Source: Capsicum annuum
Taxonomy: Eukaryota > Streptophyta > Magnoliopsida > Solanales > Solanaceae
Reading direction: 5' to 3'
NCBI RefSeq assembly: GCF_002878395.1
Contig: NW_025855744.1
Location: forward strand, 1,120,813-1,184,812
Length of the DNA stretch: 64,000 bases
The position numbers and the translations under genes are program-made. The notes under the pieces were generated by a model, which saw only the letters and a list, made by a program, of their open reading frames with translations, made no database searches and was not told the origin of the DNA. Below, piece after piece: positions 23,526-34,698 of this stretch; within the stretch, counting starts at the first letter, position 1, and the number at the start of each line of letters is the position of its first letter.

Positions 23526-24850
23526 GTGAGCTTGAGATTGATGATACTTTTCCAGATGAGCACATCTTGGCAGCATCACAAGACACAATCCATTGGTTTA
23601 CTGAGTTTCCTAATTATTTGGCAAGTGAACTCATCCCAAAAGATATGTCATTTTAGAAGCAAAAATAATTTATGCATGAGGTACAAAAGCTCTTTTAGGA
23701 TGAGCCATACTTATTCTGGGTGTGTGCAGATAGTGTGATTTCAAGGTATATTCCTAAAGTTGAGATGTTGAGTATTATGGAAGCATGTTATTTTTCTGTA
23801 ATTGGGGGTCACTATAGAGGTACTCACACGACCCAAAAGATTCTGTAATGTGGTTATTACTTGGAATCGATCTATAACAATGCACATGACTACGCTCTGG
23901 CCTGTGATCGATGCCTAAGATAGAGCAATATCTCACAAAATAATGAAATCCTCATGACACCTATTCTAGATATTGAATTGTTTGATGTGTGGGGTATTGA
24001 CTTCATGGGTCCATTCATGAATTCACATAGTCTAAAATACATTTTGGTGGCATTCAACTATGTTTCTAAGTGGGTGGAAGTAGTTGTGCTTCCCAATAAT
24101 AATGGTCAGAGTGTTACAGCGTTCTTGAAGAAAAATATTTTCTCTAGATTTGGTACTCCACGAGCCATCATCATTGATAGTGGATCCTATTTTTGCAATC
24201 TTATGTTCAAGTCATTACTTGATAAATATGGTGCAAAATATAAGGTGGCAACACCTTACAATCCGCAGACAAGTGGGCAAGTTGAGGTCTCTAATCATGA
24301 GATCAAGTCCATTTTGGGGAAGATTATGAATGCCAACTGGACTAACTGATCGGGAAATTTAGAAGATGCACTTTAGGCCTACCAGAAAATTTATGAAACT
24401 CTTATAGGTTCCTCACCTTATCAGCTTATGTACGGCAAGGCATATCATTTGTCGGTTGAACTGGAGCATAAGGCACTATAGGCATTGAATAATCTGTATT
24501 TTGAGTGTAGTAATGCCACACACTTGAGTTTGGATAAGATGAATAAGTTAGAAAAGTTTTTACTTTGTGATTATGAAAGTTCAACCTTGTATAGGTAGAA
24601 GAAAGAAATTGTACCATGCCAAGAGAATTGAGAAAAAAGTATTCCAACCTGGCGATGTAGTCTTGTTGAATAATTCTAGACTTTACTTGTTTCTTGGAAA
24701 AATGATGTCTAGGTGATCTAGACTATTCACCATGTTATGAGAACTTCTGCATGATACGATTGAACCATAATGAGATGGTGATGCCACATTAAAGTTTAAA
24801 GGACATCGTGTTAAGCATTATATGGGAAGCATGTAGGAGTTAAAAGTGTG
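23526..24850 (+). pseudogene. Integrase of F
   Basis: Integrase that would insert the cDNA. The zinc finger is visible (GGHYRGTH near 23800, CDRC near 23902). The core is open from 23954 to 24349 and retains the full catalytic triad: Asp at 23999-24001 (GIDFMGPF), Asp at 24176-24178 and Glu at 24284-24286 (SGQVEVSN). Exactly 35 residues separate the second Asp from Glu, the D,D-35-E spacing of the family. After 24349 it continues with stops through a SPYQLMYGKA word (about 24415) and a C-terminal VLLNNSRL-type segment (about 24661), ending near 24850 with HRVKHYMG. This is the best preserved domain of F. Confidence 0.9.
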
Positions 24851-24908
24851 TAAAAATGTTAGCCTTAGTGAAGTCTGAGTAGCTAAGGGAGTTTAGTTGT
24901 GTTGCATT

Positions 24909-25026
24909 GTTAAATCAAGCACTTCATGACAGACAACCCATGGGCTTGTTGGTGAAGTATGAAAATCCATCATAGCCACATCGTGTCGAGATGTTAAATC
25001 AAGTGTTGATTGGGAGGCAACCCAAT
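24909..25026 (+). ncRNA. Conserved two-copy hairpin motif after F pol
   Basis: Two copies of GTTAAATCAAG...CAACCCA (24909-24940 and 24993-25025), about 84 bp apart. The second copy ends in a hairpin with arms ATTGGG / CCCAAT (25009-25014 and 25021-25026) and loop AGGCAA. The same arrangement follows the protease of C, A and B. It is likely a structured RNA element of the genomic transcript; this is an inference from conservation between families. Confidence 0.5.
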
Positions 25027-26132
25027 GTTTTAGTGCTCACTTTATTTTTGTTTTGTTGGTTAGAAAGAATGGAGAAGTACTTGGAGAATGGTAAAGAATG
25101 CAAAATTTTACAAAAGTCTAGGTAAGTGGACCTACGACTCAAACCATGAGTCAAAAGTCCAACCAACAATATGTAAGTTCAGTCGTGGCAATTAGAAGAA
25201 AAATTTTAGTCTCTGAACCTCAGTCTATGATACTGAGCTATACCCCATAGGTATAACCTACAACCTGTAGATTGGGGTATAGGAATCAGACCTGAAACCC
25301 TGCAAGTTTAGAGGCTTTGTATGAATCCTACGACCCTACCTACCGGCCCGTAGGTATAAACTATGGCCCGTAAGCAGAGCCGTAGGTAGGATCTAAGACT
25401 AGGCTTAATTTGTTGAAAAAAATAATAGGTCTGGCCGTAATAACTCGACCTAGATCTTCTCACCCATGAAATAAAAACCCAAAACCGATCTGTTATGCTA
25501 CTAATACATCAGTTACAAACTCACTCTTAAATTCAAACTCTTCCTCTCCTATTTGAACTTTAAAAACAAAACCCTACTCAATAATAACACACCCCTGCAT
25601 GTACTACACTTAGAGTTTGAGGCTAAATCAATTGTTTTTCTTTCATATTCTAAGATTTACCATCTCAAGGTAAGGTTTTCCTTGTTCCAAATCTATTTAA
25701 AAGTTGTTCCGGAACATTGAACATGGGATTACACTTAGAATAGAATAGAATGTACCAAATTCTCATAACTCTTGAAATATTTAAAACTTAAAATTATGAA
25801 AATTCAATTCATGCATGATTTTTGATTCAGGGATCCCGTGATAACATAATAAAACCTGATTAACTGAAATAATTTGGGGAATACTTGTGAAGATAGAATT
25901 GGTGTATGTTATTTGCCTTACGGTGATCGAAATTAGTCAGAAAATTGGAAAAATTATTTGTGTAAGATGGGAATTTTGGGAAGAAATTGAAGAAACCACA
26001 GGATCTACCTACGAGATAACCTATGACTCATACGCAAGGGGGTAGGTAGCCCCTGAATTAAAATCTTAATTTTCTTTTCATTCCCATTCCATTATTGTGA
26101 CTCAAGCACTGAAATCTCTCTTTACAGGTAAC
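25027..26132 (+). other. ORF2 leader of F
   Basis: About 1.1 kb without a gene. At 25120-25400 and again near 26010 it contains repeated CCTACGG / CCGTAGG words in both orientations, the same words as in the F LTR at 17620-17660. The part before ORF2 corresponds to the ORF2 leaders of C and I by position. Confidence 0.55.
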
Positions 26133-26510
26133 ATGGCACCCAAACCAATATCAAAGAAAGGCGTGTAGTCCAGATTGAGAGACGAGTTTCTCGAACAAAC
26201 TGGATACATGAAGAAGTACCCCATTCGCATAGCATCTTGTCTCCATGCTAGACTAAGGTCTAGACTTAGAGATAGGTAGTAACTAGGGTTGCTATTCTGC
26301 TGGCCTCTCAGCTAGCACCAACACTAACACCTAAGTCTGAGGCACATAATCCTCCAACTCATGTTATTTGATTTATCCTAAGATGAAGACAACCTAGACT
26401 TCACCACCAAACTTTCTTTTCCCTCCACAATCTATTAGAGAGAGGATGAGTTTAGTTCTAGTGCTGATAAGGAGGATTGAGTCATCCCCCTGTCTAAGGA
26501 GGCGACAGAG
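26133..26510 (+). pseudogene. ORF2 of F, first part (cut by E)
   Basis: ATG at 26133 starts MAPKP, like the C ORF2 start (MAPTV at 50098). It continues as a broken reading frame with an acidic linker until 26510, where element E begins. Removing E and one copy of the duplicated target joins GCGACAGAG to TCTACATTAGG in the same reading frame with the second part at 36986. The product is the same unassigned 'plant transposon protein' as in I, E and C. Confidence 0.6.
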
Positions 26511-28009
26511 TGATGAGTGGTGAATTTACCACTTATTTAACCTAAAATATTGTGCACATTAACATGATTTAAACTTATAATCGAGACACATGTGTGATTA
26601 AATGCACTAATATCCATATTTTGTATGCATACAGGTTATAAGAGGGAAAGATATGGATTTGAGCTAAAAAGAATGAAAGGAGAAAAGAAGTACAACTGGA
26701 AGACCTGGAGCAGAAATAAGCCTTAGGTACTGTGATCGTGGTTTGTAGGCCGTGATCATGGCTAATAAAGACAGGTCAACATAACTCGATTGCAAATTCT
26801 GACCGCAATTATGGTAGCTGTGATTGCAGATAAGTGTCAGCAATCATAGCAAAGTGGGATTATGACCAGGGGTAGATTTGTAAATGAACATAGCTAATTC
26901 TCAAATTCCCTTAATAGGCTCAAACCCTATCCCATAGAGGAGATCCGACTTTTGTGGAATTTCATCTACATTTTAGTTTCCAATTTTGATAAGACAACTA
27001 TTTTACTGATTCTTGGGTGAATAATACATTATAGTAGCTTTCAAGTAGAGGATTGGCAATTTCCATTGAAGATTTGTTGAATCCTAAATCATGCAATTTG
27101 CATTCTCTCTATCTTTCAATAAATCAAATTGATAGAGATTTTTTGGTAAATCATGCTTATTACTCTTATGTGTAGCTAGTTCATCCTCTTGGGATTATGT
27201 TAGAATAGGGAGTAATTATGTGAGGGTGGTGATTTATTCATCCATTTGCTAGTGTATTGATGATGGGTTCTATTATTGCTTGATTAAATTGGTTGGGATT
27301 TATGGGTGAAATCCCCAAATATACAAAACGAGTTTATGGGTGAAAATCCCAAACTCTTGAAAGCTCAAAACATCCTTGAAAGAGGGGTTTGGGTGAACTT
27401 TTAGAACCCATATCATCCTTGAAAGAGGGATATGGGAACCAAGGCAATAGTATATAATTAATGGGTATAGTTTGTTAATTTTCACCATCTTAGACATAAG
27501 GGTGATTATGAGGTTGACTATACCTTGGGTATTATCCTAGAAATAAGGGTGCCTAATTGAGGTGTTGGGTGTCTTTAATTTTGTCACTCGTTAGGTACTC
27601 AAAAGATTCAATGAGTGACATATTTGAGACTTTATTGACAAACTAGTCTCAAGGACTTTCAACGTAGCCTATCATATTATTAACGATTAGAATTTGCATC
27701 AAATCATCATGTTCCTATTCATGACATACCCCTAGGAAGGAATAATCCCAAGATCCATTCCTAATTGATTACGCTCTAATTATTCTTAGTCTTGAATTAG
27801 TCCTTTAGAAGCCCAAGAATTTTCTTAAACTTCTGAAAATATTCAAAATTCCCCAAAATATTTGTATAACAATTTGAATTTAGAAAGTAACTTTAATTTT
27901 GAACTTGTTTAATCACCACTCACATTGTTGATCCCAACTCAAAGTTGGGTAATTATATTGAAAACAACTGCCTTGCACTACAATTGACGTATAATTTGAG
28001 CGTTATCAA
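26511..28009 (+). repeat. 5' LTR of E (1499 bp)
   Basis: TGATGAGTGGTGAATTTACC to GAGCGTTATCA. It matches the 3' LTR from 34699 throughout. At 26720-26860 it repeats GTGATCATGG-type near-palindromes, also found in the internal leader of E. It contains tandem-like words ATCCTTGAAAGAGG near 27372 and 27415. Confidence 0.9.
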
Positions 28010-28013
28010 AAAT

Positions 28014-28031
28014 GGTGCAGTTGTAGGGGAA
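28014..28031 (+). other. Primer-binding site of E (tRNA-Asp type)
   Basis: TGGTGCAGTTGTAGGGGA matches TGGCGCCGTTGCCGGGGA at 14 of 18 positions and sits 4 bases after the LTR end. Confidence 0.75.
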
Positions 28032-28161
28032 CAATTTCATGTATTTAATTAGTTTAATATTTTAGCCTACTTGCTTTGATTCAAACTTGTATATATTTGT
28101 CTGTGGTTTTCTTTTGCTTCCTGTGTTAGATAGATTTTTATTTTCTTGTTTACTTATTGCT

Positions 28162-29139
28162 ATGGCATCTTGGGATGAATGTGTATTTGGGGGTTGGAAA
28201 TCTTATCTTAATGATCCATGTCCATATTATAAAGGAACACACTTTTGGCAAGATTGTAGATATGCTCCTTGGGAAGAGATGTGTGCTCCACCTTGATCCT
28301 ATTGGGAGTATGATTGTTCTTTATATGGTGGTAGGGATGGAAATTGTAGTAATTGTCCAAATACTCCCTCACCTTGTTATGCTAACCCAAATACTAGTTT
28401 TTTCTTAAGAGTTTGATTTGTCTTATGATGCGATAAAGGAAGAATAACATGTCGAGTACAATAGTCTTGAAGCAATGCTTCAAACTCTTTTGGATCGGGC
28501 AACCACATTACTGGAGGATGTGAATAACTTGCATCAATCCATGGTGACATTTAGAATGGAGAGTGAAAAATAATAAGTAGATGAGAGGAACATATTGCAA
28601 GTACCATGAATACGCCCATTCTTCACACTGAACTTGAAATTGAGGCGTCATCGGTGATTTCATAACCAAACAAACCTAATATAGTTGAAGATTCTAAAAT
28701 TAAGGAAATGGTGCTAGATTCAAACGAAAAAGCCAAGAAAATCTCTTATGAAGACTCTAGTACATTTTTTGATGAGAATGTCGAGAAGGATGTGACTCCG
28801 AAATTAGGAAAAAGACTCCACTCAAACCAGTTTTCAACATTATGCTTGGTGGATGTGATGAAAGTCGAACTATCAAAGTAACTGATGAATTTTGGAGATG
28901 AGGTTAAAAATCCCTACATTTTATAATTATTCATTCCAAAAGGGAAAAATGAAGTCCATCACTTGAAGGCCAATAAATTTAAAATGCGATGTGTAACCAG
29001 TGAATTCTTGATATTCTCATCGATAACCAACGAGCCTATTAGGATGTTTGATGTGAACTTCGGAAAAAAGTTCAAGTTTTCAAAGTGGAGGGATAGAAAA
29101 TATTTCATTGTGTCCTCACCTTTGCCCAAAGTACCTTAA
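28162..29139 (+). pseudogene. ORF1 of E: zinc-knuckle-like protein of unknown function
   Basis: ATG at 28162 opens MASWDE and 44 codons before a stop. Residues Cys20, His27 and Cys32 are spaced like a CX2CX3HX4C zinc knuckle, with the second Cys replaced by Tyr23 (CPYYKGTHFWQDC). After frame changes, recognisable coding character continues as a Cys-rich segment (28300-28390), a helical stretch with LQTLLDRATTLLEDVNNL (about 28480-28530), an acidic region, and a final segment ending FIVSSPLPKVP with a stop at 29137-29139. I do not recognise the family beyond its being typical of Solanaceae repeats. It could be a highly derived Gag-like RNA-binding protein, but no Gag core domain is visible. 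Confidence 0.5.
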
Positions 29140-30148
29140 AGATGTATTGATCTAAAGTTAGGTCGCCGATTCAAATATTCTGCACGATAGAATAGATTTT
29201 ATTTTTGGTTTTGCATATACCATGAAATTGTGGTGCTATGAGGAGTGTTGATTGAAATTAAAATAGGGAAAGTGTGAAATTATTGTGTTTTGGACTGAGC
29301 AGGAGAGTGTAGAGGACCTAAAAATTTATCTCGGGTACCACGATCATGGCCTGCGTCACTGTGATCACAGTAGCTGAGTATATATGATCACAGAAATCAA
29401 ATCGCATTTGCAACCAATGCAACTTAAAAGACCATTTGACTGGCATTTCTCCCCACACCCCTTTTTTTAAATTCTCTCAAGTTTCTCTAAAGTTTAATCA
29501 TGTCTTGAGTGTCCAAGTTGTGTATTTCACCTTATTTTCAATCTATAACTCGGTAAGTGGTCCCAACTCCCTTATTTTTATGTTTGTTTTAGGCTTGGAA
29601 CTTATGTTTTAGGAGTAGGCTTGAAATAGTATTTTCAATGCTAAATCCATGTCTATATGTGGTTATTTTTGTTTTTTAGCTATTATAGTTGGTGAGCACA
29701 CCGATGGGGAAGTCTAGAGTACCTGAAATTTGGCGTAAATAGGTTGTAATTAGTGTATACACCATGTGTATTATTAAATGCTTCAACGAAACCATTGTAG
29801 ATTTCTTAAATTTTCAAGAGAACATTCAAGCACTTAGGGTTTAAATTTCATGAGCATGATGATCTATTGGTTGGTTGGAACTCATTTTGGGGTTGAAATC
29901 TGGTATTTGGTGTTGTTGCGGGATTGATCGAGAATGGTCTCAGATACCACAATCACGGTCAAAGGTCCATGATCACCATAACTGAGACTAGTTTCTAGCT
30001 TAGACCAAAAATTCTACATAACTCTTTTTCACCCCAAAACCTACTATGACATCACCAATGAGTTTATCTGATTAATCTAGCATGGTTTTGGTATGAAAAT
30101 GCTAATGACGGTCCCGAGTTATGTTGGCTATAGGTACTCAACCATAAA
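29140..30148 (+). other. ORF2 leader of E
   Basis: Non-coding. It contains CCACGATCATGG / GTGATCACAG words at 29335-29395 and CACAATCACGG / CCATGATCACC near 29945-29985, the same word family as in the E LTRs. The downstream part corresponds by position to the leaders before ORF2 in F, C and I. Confidence 0.5.
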
Positions 30149-31414
30149 ATGGGAGATTACGACCATATTCATGGCTCCAAAATGTCACAACCTCTAGTAA
30201 GTGACCTCCCAAATACCAAACTACTCCTAAAAAGTGGTATCTGCATGGACAAGGTATCGGAGAAATTACTAATATTTCATAATAGGCTTGCTGCTACTAG
30301 GTGGATTTACTTTTCCTTGGACCCCTGTATTTCCAAAGAGAACTGGGAGCGAGAGTATTATGTGAATGTCAGCATAGTCTCTCTCTCAAACCCAGTGATG
30401 AAGATTACAAAAAAGGATCTGCATTTTGGAGCAGAATAGATAAATGGCATATATGTGCTCCCACATACAGATATCACTATGTTCTAAGAAAAGAGTTGTG
30501 ATCCAAGGACCTAAATAGATAGCATACTATGCCCTGGTAGAGAGGTCTCTTGGGATGCCACTAAAAGAAGAATTTCCATGCATGACTTCACAACAAAGTC
30601 TAGGATTTGGTTAAATATCATCTGCAATCGAGTTTGATATGCACACATATGATTGATGTTATTGATATGCATGCTTAGATGATTACCTGTATCTTGTCTA
30701 GCATTGCTCTGAATGTGGGCCAAATTGTGATTTCAGAATAAAGGCATTTTAAGGATCAGGGTGGTACACTTCTTCCCTCTTTTACTCTTATAACTAAGTT
30801 GTGTAGAATAGCTAAAGTAGAGGAGTATCCAATAGACACCTGGGTGAAACCAAACCCCTGCATCTTTCCACTTAAAATTTAAGGTGAGGTTGCACCCGAA
30901 CAAAGCAAAAAAAGAAAGATCGACTTAGGAAAGTCGATGATTGAGGAGTCTAAATAATGCAGACCATCCACCGTTAGCCTTAGAGAATATTGGTATAGAT
31001 ATCAGGGTCATCAAGGAGCTGGTATTAGGATTGCCTCAGGGGCTGGGAGATCCTTCCAACAAGCCTCACTCTTATGTGTCTCTCTCAGACTATTAGACAT
31101 ATCAAGAGGAGAAACAAACATAGGGAGCCGCTACTGCTAGGCTCGAGAGGGCATACTCAGCACTGGAAGAGTCTCACATGGAGATTCATGAGTCCTATGA
31201 GATAATATAGAAAAGTGAGATGAAGAGATATAAGTTCTTCAAAAATATAAGGAAAAGGGTCAAGGGATTTTGGAAGGTCCTAACACCCCATGATAGACTA
31301 CCTTCTCCCAGAGTATAGAGTAATGAAGAGGCCCCTACTGAGTGGTCAGGTTTTGATGCTGGTGATGATAGTGCTGAGTCAGCAGGAGAGAAAAGCTTTT
31401 CTATGAAGATTTAG
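30149..31414 (+). pseudogene. ORF2 of E ('putative plant transposon protein' family)
   Basis: From ATG at 30149 one frame runs to 30436 and continues past stops. It shows the central domain of the family: the word EVSWDATKRRISMHDFT (about 30537-30590) followed by WLNIICNRV. This is the segment that in related proteins is rich in ADFT...WL..VCSRI. The C-terminal half changes frame and gives a coiled region (RLERAYSALEESHMEIHESY, about 31142) and an acidic tail with a stop at 31412-31414. The function of this protein is unknown. Finding it in an element without pol suggests a cis role or packaging, which is inference. Confidence 0.6.
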
Positions 31415-33039
31415 GGAGAAACCTTTTATCTTTGCTTTATTGTTTATGAAGTGAGGACACTACTTTCATTTCAGTTAGGGCTGCAAGTCCCCAATTTCAT
31501 ATTATTTAGATGTTTTGATGACATTTTGGATGATTTTTATTTTATTTTTGGATGCACTATTTGGGCACTCTGATGGTGCCCATATTTCATGGATTAGTTA
31601 TTTTGCTTGTTTTAGATCTACTATTTTACTTTATCTTTGTTTTGGTTGTCATGATATTTGTTGAACTTTTCCCTATGATTGATTAAGTGATGACATTCTT
31701 AAGAGAAAAGTGTCATGATTGGGTTTTGAGCCATGGATGCAGGGAAAGTCTGAGTACCCATGGCATTGAGGTCACAAATACAAGGGAAATCTAAGTACTT
31801 GTGGTATTTTCAATTTGGGATTGTACTTATACCTATGGCAAAGTCTAAGTAACCATATGGTTTGCCCGTATAAAAGAAAAAATATAAGACAAAGGCTTGG
31901 GTTGGTTCCATATTTAGCAAATTGTGTGTGGTGCAAATGCAAAGCAAACACCCCCCTTAGTCCAAAATTTTTATAAAATGAAGGGCATGGACATTAGTGA
32001 CCTTGTAACAATTTTTTTCTTTTTTTGTGACACCTAAAATTTTGGCTTGTCAAAATTGGTAGATACTCCATTTTTGTCTCTAGCGGGAGGGGATATTGAG
32101 CCCTCTTGGCAAATCTACATGCCGTGTGTGGTGAGTATATTGGCTCAAATATTATGTTTACTTGTAACATCTAGAACTTTCCCCATTAGACTATCAAGGC
32201 TAATTTTAATTGTACTCGGTTGGTGAGATGATCTTAGGCCATGTTTGTGACATTGGAAGTTTATTTTAGTCTAAAAAGCCTACCCTTGCATAGATTCTAT
32301 CCCTAGTCACGAACCTTGAGCCATTGGATTATTTTCTTTGGAAAATATATTTCAAGATGTGATCCTTTCAATTTTGTCCCTTTTTTGAACCCTACCCTCA
32401 TTGAACTTAAAATTGCAACTTGAGGCTATAAGCCTAAGTTGGGAGTGGTGAGGATTGGAAGAGGTAACTTTGGTCCACGAGTTGTAAGTGAGTACCTATG
32501 GGCTTAAGAATTGAGAATAAATGAATAAGAAAAATAAAGTATCCAACAAAGGAAAGAGAATCACAAAGGGTGCAAGAAAAGAAATGAAAGAAAAATGGGT
32601 AGACCAAGGAAATAAATATAGGCATGTGTAAAACGTGAAAACAAAAAGAAGTGGCCTATGATACAAAATTGGATACAATAATGTGATGTAGATGTTCAAG
32701 GAGGGTATAGTTATGTTGTTCCTAAATAATATCTACCCTACCACAAACCTACGTTACAAGCTCAAAAATCCCTTTGTGATTTCCAATCAAGTATTTTCAT
32801 CATAGTAGCGATTGAAAATAGAGGCAAGCTTAAGGCATGGTACTTGTTAGCATTGAGAGTTCTTAAGAGAGAGAGTGTGTGTGTTTTTCACTTAAATTCC
32901 TTGTTGCATATTTGATAACTTGGTCTGTGGGATTCTCTTTCTATGATCATAAAGCCCCTTGATCCCTTTATTTGTCTTTCATCCCCCCTGAATAAGTAAG
33001 ATCCAATTCTTTTGAATTAAAAAAGAAGGGCGAAACGCC
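31415..33039 (+). other. 3' non-coding region of E
   Basis: No gene. It contains AAGCCTAAGTTGGGAGTGG (about 32429-32447), nearly the same word as AAGCTTAAGTTGAGAGTGG in C at 53088, followed in both by A/G-rich sequence (32515-32640 here). A short GA/GT microsatellite lies at 32868-32886. Long minus-strand open frames at 32434-32699 are only the reverse of the purine-rich tract. Confidence 0.5.
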
Positions 33040-34330
33040 CATCTAAAGTGGCGAAGGCCTATGCTATAGTAAGAAAAAGAGTAGGTTGAGGTTACGAAGT
33101 CACTTAGTCAAACTTGAAAACTCTAAAGAAAGGGAGGCTAAGGTTACGAAGTAAGGTTAGCAAGTTAAGGAAGCTCATGTTATGTAATCTCGTAGCCATT
33201 AATTAACTGGAAAAAAAATAGTAGTGAGGTGTCGATACGGAGTTGCTTCAGCTGTGGATGTAGACTAAGCTAAGGGACGTTCTTCATATCTTCTATTTTC
33301 TTCACTTACACCTTACACTTCAACTGAGTCTAACGAGGCTCGAGTGCGGAGCCTTCCACTGTGGATCGAGACTATGTGAAGGTTAACACTAAGAGAAAGA
33401 AACCCTAGATTCTTTCTCTCTATCCATTCCTTTTTCATAATCATAAAGTATGGAAATGCTTAGCTTACTAAACCAAAAACATTGGAGTAAGCTCTCATAT
33501 TCATAAAGCACTGTTTTCCAATAGAGGAAAACTTCTCATTTTTGAGCTTACCATTAAAGATAAATATGTTGATTCTATAGCAGCTCTGATTCCTTCACCG
33601 AGAATGAGAAGGAACTCTTATAGAACAAACAAGTGCTAAATAAGGGGGTGGTATCTCTCCTAAAAGAAAGAATTGACCTCGAGCCTGTCCTACTCATTCT
33701 CTTTTTCCCATTCCTGACCCTGAGTTTGGAGGGGTTAGCCTTGAGCCAGGTCTTGATTGTTTATTCAATTTTGTCAGTTTAAGTATTAGAATGAGAGTTA
33801 TAGATATTCTATCCTAAACTATGTCATTGATTGGTGACCTGATCCCTTTAAGCAAGAATAGTTACTGACACCAACTCTATTTTAACGACTGGTAAATCCT
33901 TCTGTCTAGGATATGGAACTTCACTGCTTGGAGAGGAAAGAATTCTTCTCTAAATCATCTTTGTCTTTATTATTATTAAGAAAGAAGTCAATTATGTTTG
34001 AGATTTTTGTCAACTGATTCCACTCAATCAATAGAAAGAAAGGCTATCTCCTTTAATCTCTAACTATGTTGAGTTCAATCATGCTAATAACTAATTGACT
34101 TCCTTAAAACTTTACCACTCCTTCCCCCCACCTTCAAGTCATGACCTAATGTAAGTTCTTTTAGTCCATTTCGAGCTAGTATAGTAGCTAATATGGAATA
34201 GACCTTCTCTAGCCTAGAGCCTAGAAAAGAAGAGTCTAATCTACGATACGCCATAACCATCCACCCCATCCCGAGCCTTATTTGCTAAGTGGGTTCATAG
34301 TAAAAGCCTCTTGTTCTAAGAAATAGGAAC
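33040..34330. other. Possible organelle-derived insert in E
   Basis: Base composition and texture change here: more C and G, short homopolymer C runs (CCTTCCCCCC), repeated AAGAAAGAA words and mixed direct repeats, unlike the AT-rich retroelement sequence on both sides. The style resembles plant mitochondrial intergenic DNA. After 34330 the sequence returns to the E type leading to the polypurine tract. No mitochondrial gene was recognised, so this is a judgement by texture only. Boundaries are approximate. Confidence 0.35.
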
Positions 34331-34680
34331 CCCATCGTGTTGGTTTGGCATGGAAGGACAGGAGGAGGCATGTAAACAAGTTTAGGATGGTGATTTTTTC
34401 AACTCCCAAAAATTGAGGCATAAGGAATAGACTTTAGTTGAGGTCAAAGGTGAGTCACTTCTAGAGTAGTAGTGATTATTGCATGGTTGATTTTTTAAGT
34501 CTTTTACACCTTTGAAAATTGAATTTTATGTTGAGGGAGGTGTTGAGAATAGCTTTTCCCATGTTTGAAGAGCTACTTGTGGTAGTAACTAAGCTTAAAG
34601 TCATTATGATGATTGGGTCATTAAATTTGGGCATAAATATACATTGTCTCATAGTAAGAGGTAGTGTTGCTTGAGAACAA

Positions 34681-34698
34681 GTTTTAAGTTGGAGGTGT
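34681..34698 (+). other. Polypurine tract of E
   Basis: GTTTTAAGTTGGAGGTGT directly precedes the 3' LTR start TGATGAGTGG at 34699. It is similar to the tracts of A and B (TTTTAAGTGTGGGGT). Confidence 0.7.
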
